Part shown: piece by piece, positions 59,827 through 64,000 of the stretch
Layout of the letters: each line of letters opens with the position of its first letter
Position numbering within the stretch: the first letter of the stretch is position 1
NCBI RefSeq assembly: GCF_007558825.1
Contig: NZ_VLTK01000002.1
Location: 1-64,000, forward strand
Origin: Brevibacterium aurantiacum
GTDB lineage: Bacteria > Actinomycetota > Actinomycetes > Actinomycetales > Brevibacteriaceae
Direction: 5' to 3'
Length of the DNA stretch: 64,000 bases
Program-made: the position numbers and the translations under genes
The notes under the pieces: model-generated
Databases searched by the model: none
What the model was told of the DNA's origin: nothing
Seen by the model: only the letters and a program-made list of their open reading frames with translations

Positions 59827-62800
59827 ATGGCACATGAGAACTCAGCATCCTCGACCCCGCGCACTGAAACGTCGACCCCGAGCAAGGACGCGCAAACGCC
59901 GCGCCAAGACTCTCAGCCCTCACCCAAGGGCTCCCAGTCGGGCAAGCGCTCGCCTCGGCGGAAGAATCAGCGGCGCAAGAACACCGGTGCCGGTCACCGG
60001 GAGCGCCGGGCACGGCTGACCGCTGCCCGCCGGTCACAGTCCGTCGATGTCACCTACCCGTCCAACCTGCCGGTCTCCGCGGCGAAGGACGAGATCGCCG
60101 CGGCCATCCGTGACAACCAGGTCGTCATCGTCGCGGGTGAGACGGGATCGGGCAAGACCACCCAGCTGCCCAAGATCTGCCTCGAGTTGGGGCTGGGAGT
60201 CAACGGACTGATCGGGCACACACAGCCTCGGCGAATCGCCGCCAGGACCGTGGCCGATCGCATCGCCGACGAGCTCGGTGAGGACCTCGGCGGGACTATC
60301 GGCTACCAAGTTCGCTTCACCGCGCAGGTCGCGGATTCGACCCGAGTCAAGGTCATGACCGACGGCATCCTGCTCTCAGAGCTCTCTCGGGACAAACTGC
60401 TGCGCGACTACGAAGTCATCATCATCGACGAGGCTCACGAACGCAGCCTCAACATCGATTTCCTCCTCGGCTACCTCAAAGAAGTGATGGGGAAACGGCC
60501 TGAGCTCAAGGTCATCATCACCTCGGCGACGATTGATCCGCAGTCCTTCGCCGCGCACTTCGACGACGCACCGATCATCGAGGTCGCTGGCCGAACCTAT
60601 CCGGTCGAAGTGCGCTACCGTCCGCTCGTCGACGACGAGGAAGATGACGAGGTCGATGGACCGGGGGAGTCAGGAAGCTACGAAACTGGGCCGGAGGAAC
60701 AGACCGAAGGCATCATCGCAGCCTTCGACGAACTCAGCGCCGAAGATCCCGGCGACATCCTCGTCTTCCTCTCCGGCGAACGCGAGATCCGCGATACCGC
60801 GGATGCTCTCGAGGCCCACCTGCGCAAACGGCCACGCCTGAGCAATTGGGAGGTCGTGCCGCTCTTCGCCAGACTCTCCGCAGGTGAACAGCAGAAGGTC
60901 TTCAAACCCCACTCCAGGCCACGCCTCGTGCTGGCCACGAACGTCGCCGAAACGTCACTGACCGTGCCCGGCATCAAATACGTCATCGACGTCGGCACCG
61001 CCCGCATCTCCCGGTACTCCAACCGCACCCGCGTCCAACGTCTGCCGATCGAACGCATCTCCCAGGCGAGCGCGAACCAGCGCAAGGGCCGCTCGGGCCG
61101 TACCAGCGACGGCATCTGCATTCGCCTGTATTCGGAAGCTGACTTCGACTCGCGACCCGAGTTCACCGACCCGGAGATCCTGCGCACCAACCTGGCCAGC
61201 GTCATCCTGCAGATGACCGACCTCGGGTTCGCGTCGAGTGACAAGGAGATCCTCGAATTCCCGTTCCTCACTCCGCCGGAGGCCAAGGCCGTCCGTGACG
61301 GACGCACCATGCTCTCCGAACTGGGTGCCCTGACCAGCGATAAGGCCGGAACGATCACGGTCACCCCCACCGGTCGGCAGCTGTCACTGCTCCCGATCGA
61401 CCCGAGGCTGGCACGCATGGTCATTGCCGGCGCCGAGGCGGGATATGGGGGAGAGGTCACCATCATCGTGGCCGCGCTGTCCATTCAGGACCCCCGCGAA
61501 CGTCCCACCGAGGTGCGAGCCGCCGCCGACGAGAAGCACGCCCGCTTCACCCACCCGGGCAGTGACTTCCTCTCATACCTCAACTTGTGGAACTACCTGG
61601 ACGACCAGCAATCGACGCTGACGAGTTCGAAGTTCCGTCGCCAGTGCAAGGCCGAATTCCTCAACTTCGTGCGCATCCGCGAATGGCAGGACCTCGTCGG
61701 CCAGCTGCGCTCTCTGCTCGGATCCGCCGGCATCCGCGTCAACAAATCTGTGTGGCGCCCGGTCGACGCGTCTGCTGCCGAGAATTCGCCGTCGTCCGGC
61801 TCGACTTCTGGGCCCAATGGCCCCGCCGAGGCGAGGCCCGGGTCCACCTCGAACACTGCCGCAGCGGCGACAGGGGCGAAAAGCGCCAACGGCAAGGTCG
61901 GATTCGCCGAACTCAGTGCGCAGAAGCGCAGCGCCAAGAAGAACGGAGGACACGACGACGCGAATGACTCCGGGCAGAGTGCTGCCAGCGCGCGGCTCGA
62001 CCCGCATGCCGCGGCCATTCACCGTGCCCTGCTGACCGGGCTGCTGTCGATGATCGGCTCCAGGTCCGAGCGCAACAAGGACTATCAGGGGGCCCGAGGC
62101 ACCCGCTTCGCGATCTTCCCCGGTTCTGGTCTGTTCAAGAAGAAGCCCGACTTCGTCATGGCCGCCGAGCTGGTCGAAACCTCCAGGCTGTGGGCACGCA
62201 CCGTCTCAGCGATCGAACCCGATTGGGTCGTCGAAGCGGCCGGTGACCTGGTGACCAGACAGTATTCGGACCCGCACTGGTCGAAGAAGGCCGGCGGCTC
62301 GATGGTCTATGAGAAGATCTCGCTCTACGGCGTCACCCTCGTCTCCGACCGCCGCGTCGGATACGGCACCTTCGACCGGGAGGCTGCGCGTGACATGTTC
62401 ATCCGCAAGGGCCTCATCGAAGGTGACTGGCACGAACGCTTCGGATTCCTCGACCACAATGCGACGATCATCGATGAGGCAGAGGCGCTGGCCTCACGCA
62501 CACGCAACCGCAGGGTCCTGGATCAGGACGACGCCCTCTTCGAGTTCTACGATGAGCGGATACCGGCCACGACCACCTCGGCGGCGGACTTCCGCTCCTG
62601 GTGGAAGAAGCAGAAGCGTCGCGACTCGCATCTGCTGGATCTGACCACGTCGATCCTGCTCAGCGACGACAGTGAGGAACTGACCGCCTCGGTGGCCGAC
62701 GACTTCCCGATGGAATGGGAACTGGTCGACGGTTCGATGGCGAAGCTGCGATACTCCTTCGAACCAGGCAGCACCGAGGACGGGGTGACCGTCGAGCTGC

Positions 62801-64000
62801 CTGCAGCCTCAGTGCCCCTCGTGGATTCCGACGAATTCACTTGGCAGGTCCCGGGACTGCGGGAGGAACTCGTCGCGGCCTACATTCGGTCGCTGCCGAA
62901 GAACAAGCGCCGCTACTTCGTGCCCGCACCGGACGTCGCCCGCGACATCCTGCCTGTCCTCACCCCCTATCGCGGGGCTCTGCCCGAGGTGCTCGCGGCT
63001 CAGCTGAGCGAACGCGCAGGCGGGGGAGGTCTGAACGACCTGGTGCCCATCACCGTTACCGCCGAGGACTTCGACCACGACCGCATTCCACCGCACCTGA
63101 GGATCCGATTCCGCGTCATCGACGGGACGACCACAGTCGGTATCGGCGAGGATCTGAATACACTGACGGCGACGGCGAAGCCCCAGGTGCGCAAGGCTCG
63201 GGCGAAGCAGGTTTCGTTCAACGCCAGAACCGGGCTGACCTCATGGTCGTTCGCCACACTGACCGACCCAGACGAGGCAGAAGTCGGTGCAGTACCGGGC
63301 CTGGCCGACCGTGGCAGCAGCGTCGACCTCATCGCCTTCGACACAGCTGCCCAGTCGCGCCTGGCCTCGCGTGAGGGATTGATCACCTTGCTGAGCCTGC
63401 GCACGACCGAGTCACTGAAATACCTGCGAGACGGACTGACGACCGATGAGAAACTCGTCCTCGCCGGCCACCAGAAGTCCTCGGACGAAATGCTCCACGC
63501 ACTCATCAGAGCCGGCATCCGCACTGTCGTCGAGACTGATTTGGGACCAGCAGAGACCGCCTGGGTGGCAGATGCCGATGAGTTCAGACGTCTCGAAACC
63601 ACCATGCAGGCCACGCTGACCGACATTTGCTCGAACATGCTGCCTCACCTGATGAAGGCGCTGCGGTCCACGAGCGAACTCGACCGGCATGTGTCGAAGG
63701 CCTCGTCCCTGGCGATCCTGTCCAACCTCGCCGATGTGCAGGCATGGCGCGGATCGCGAGTCACGGGTGCGTCGGTTGCCGCGATGTCCGGGCAGATGGT
63801 TCGCGACCTGCCGAGGTGGGTGCAGGCGGAGGTGGTCCGCATCGACGGAATGCAGAACTCGCCGATGCGTGACAAGCAGCTCATGGACCGTGTCAGCGGC
63901 AGCGCCGACTCTGTGATGAAGAAGGTCGGCAACAGGTTCCCCGAACTGGCCAAGTCAGACTGGTCGAAGATTGTGGTCTCGGTGCCCAGTGAGTGGCGGG
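59827..64000 (+). CDS. hrpA: ATP-dependent RNA helicase HrpA (3' end outside window)
   Basis: At least 1391 residues, still open at the right edge. It is a DEAH-box RNA helicase of the HrpA type. After a basic, disordered N-terminus (about 75 residues) come Walker A GETGSGKTT (about 104-112), QPRRIAARTVADRIAD, motif II DEAHERS (about 200), motif III SATID, and in lobe 2 TNVAETSLTVPGIKYVID and QRKGRSGRT. A Ser/Ala/Gly-rich acidic linker (about residues 645-728) interrupts the chain before the DUF3418-type C-terminal part, which begins near LDPHAAAIHRALL. In E. coli HrpA acts in mRNA processing and ribosome rescue. The ATG has no good ribosome binding site. Confidence 0.95.
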   Translation, partial: MAHENSASSTPRTETSTPSKDAQTPRQDSQPSPKGSQSGKRSPRRKNQRRKNTGAGHRERRARLTAARRSQSVDVTYPSNLPVSAAKDEIAAAIRDNQVVIVAGETGSGKTTQLPKICLELGLGVNGLIGHTQPRRIAARTVADRIADELGEDLGGTIGYQVRFTAQVADSTRVKVMTDGILLSELSRDKLLRDYEVIIIDEAHERSLNIDFLLGYLKEVMGKRPELKVIITSATIDPQSFAAHFDDAPIIEVAGRTYPVEVRYRPLVDDEEDDEVDGPGESGSYETGPEEQTEGIIAAFDELSAEDPGDILVFLSGEREIRDTADALEAHLRKRPRLSNWEVVPLFARLSAGEQQKVFKPHSRPRLVLATNVAETSLTVPGIKYVIDVGTARISRYSNRTRVQRLPIERISQASANQRKGRSGRTSDGICIRLYSEADFDSRPEFTDPEILRTNLASVILQMTDLGFASSDKEILEFPFLTPPEAKAVRDGRTMLSELGALTSDKAGTITVTPTGRQLSLLPIDPRLARMVIAGAEAGYGGEVTIIVAALSIQDPRERPTEVRAAADEKHARFTHPGSDFLSYLNLWNYLDDQQSTLTSSKFRRQCKAEFLNFVRIREWQDLVGQLRSLLGSAGIRVNKSVWRPVDASAAENSPSSGSTSGPNGPAEARPGSTSNTAAAATGAKSANGKVGFAELSAQKRSAKKNGGHDDANDSGQSAASARLDPHAAAIHRALLTGLLSMIGSRSERNKDYQGARGTRFAIFPGSGLFKKKPDFVMAAELVETSRLWARTVSAIEPDWVVEAAGDLVTRQYSDPHWSKKAGGSMVYEKISLYGVTLVSDRRVGYGTFDREAARDMFIRKGLIEGDWHERFGFLDHNATIIDEAEALASRTRNRRVLDQDDALFEFYDERIPATTTSAADFRSWWKKQKRRDSHLLDLTTSILLSDDSEELTASVADDFPMEWELVDGSMAKLRYSFEPGSTEDGVTVELPAASVPLVDSDEFTWQVPGLREELVAAYIRSLPKNKRRYFVPAPDVARDILPVLTPYRGALPEVLAAQLSERAGGGGLNDLVPITVTAEDFDHDRIPPHLRIRFRVIDGTTTVGIGEDLNTLTATAKPQVRKARAKQVSFNARTGLTSWSFATLTDPDEAEVGAVPGLADRGSSVDLIAFDTAAQSRLASREGLITLLSLRTTESLKYLRDGLTTDEKLVLAGHQKSSDEMLHALIRAGIRTVVETDLGPAETAWVADADEFRRLETTMQATLTDICSNMLPHLMKALRSTSELDRHVSKASSLAILSNLADVQAWRGSRVTGASVAAMSGQMVRDLPRWVQAEVVRIDGMQNSPMRDKQLMDRVSGSADSVMKKVGNRFPELAKSDWSKIVVSVPSEWR

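Noticed and set aside
57180..59885. 901-residue open frame on the minus strand covering the DinB and Nramp genes and ending in a DUF202 domain
   Set aside because: Only the last 126-137 residues are a real DUF202 protein with its own start and -10 box; the rest is antisense to two well supported genes.

Overview
The window is a GC-rich stretch of actinomycete chromosome made almost entirely of housekeeping genes. The gene content fits a Micrococcales/Brevibacterium-type organism, but that name is an inference from protein style and synteny, not from a search. I count about 60 protein genes, two tRNA genes and one gene that runs off the right edge (hrpA). There is no prophage, insertion sequence, CRISPR array or rRNA operon.

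Layout. (1) 1-2900: GNAT acetyltransferase, glutamate dehydrogenase gdhA, flavin reductase. (2) 2904-9559: a DUF3039 zinc-ribbon protein coupled to an SF2 helicase, then pncB, clpS, DUF2017, an Rv1339-like metallo-beta-lactamase protein, rph and rdgB. This follows the order known from mycobacteria (pncB1-clpS-Rv1332 ... Rv1339-rphA-Rv1341), but the mec-cysO-cysM-rhomboid-murI block is absent. (3) 9741-16317: a complete oligopeptide-type ABC importer with a fused double ATPase and an amidase. (4) 16434-23081: a large anchored protein, DUF6350, purN, purH, a DUF3017-type membrane protein that seems to start at ATT, and a small MT0933-like protein. (5) 23251-26520: UvrD/PcrA helicase, a small membrane protein, tRNA-Gln. 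(6) 26554-46087: a cell-wall, nucleotide and translation block (glmU, prs, rplY, pth, mfd, csbD-like, mazG, phosphatase, eno, ftsB, DUF501, ppx, subtilase) that matches the mycobacterial Rv1014c-Rv1026 neighbourhood, with a rhomboid protease, an arylsulfotransferase lipoprotein and an AbiEi/DUF559 protein inserted. (7) 46168-59720: accessory metabolism and transport: type II NADH dehydrogenase, HxlR regulator with a divergent reductase, an orphan amino-acid binding lipoprotein, an odd tRNA with a UAA anticodon, an MFS transporter, PPK2, membrane proteins, an AEC permease, a DUF202 pair, an Nramp-like transporter and a DinB protein. (8) 59827-64000: hrpA, cut by the window end.

Two themes recur. 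Many genes lack a Shine-Dalgarno sequence and instead have a TANNNT-like -10 box ending 6-7 bases before the start codon. This is the leaderless arrangement known in actinomycetes, and I used it to choose starts for about a dozen genes (for example purN, clpS, ndh, hxlR, the MFS gene and the divergent flavin-reductase/DUF3039 pair). Within operons, genes commonly overlap by ATGA or GTGA, which indicates translational coupling.

I did not find a clear new defence or secretion system. The best candidates for something undescribed are the DUF3039-helicase module with its very compact divergent promoter, the class I-shaped tRNA(UAA), the ATT-started DUF3017 gene, the DnaA-type boxes in an AT-rich promoter of the AbiEi/DUF559 gene, and the Nramp-fold transporter without the usual metal-binding motifs.
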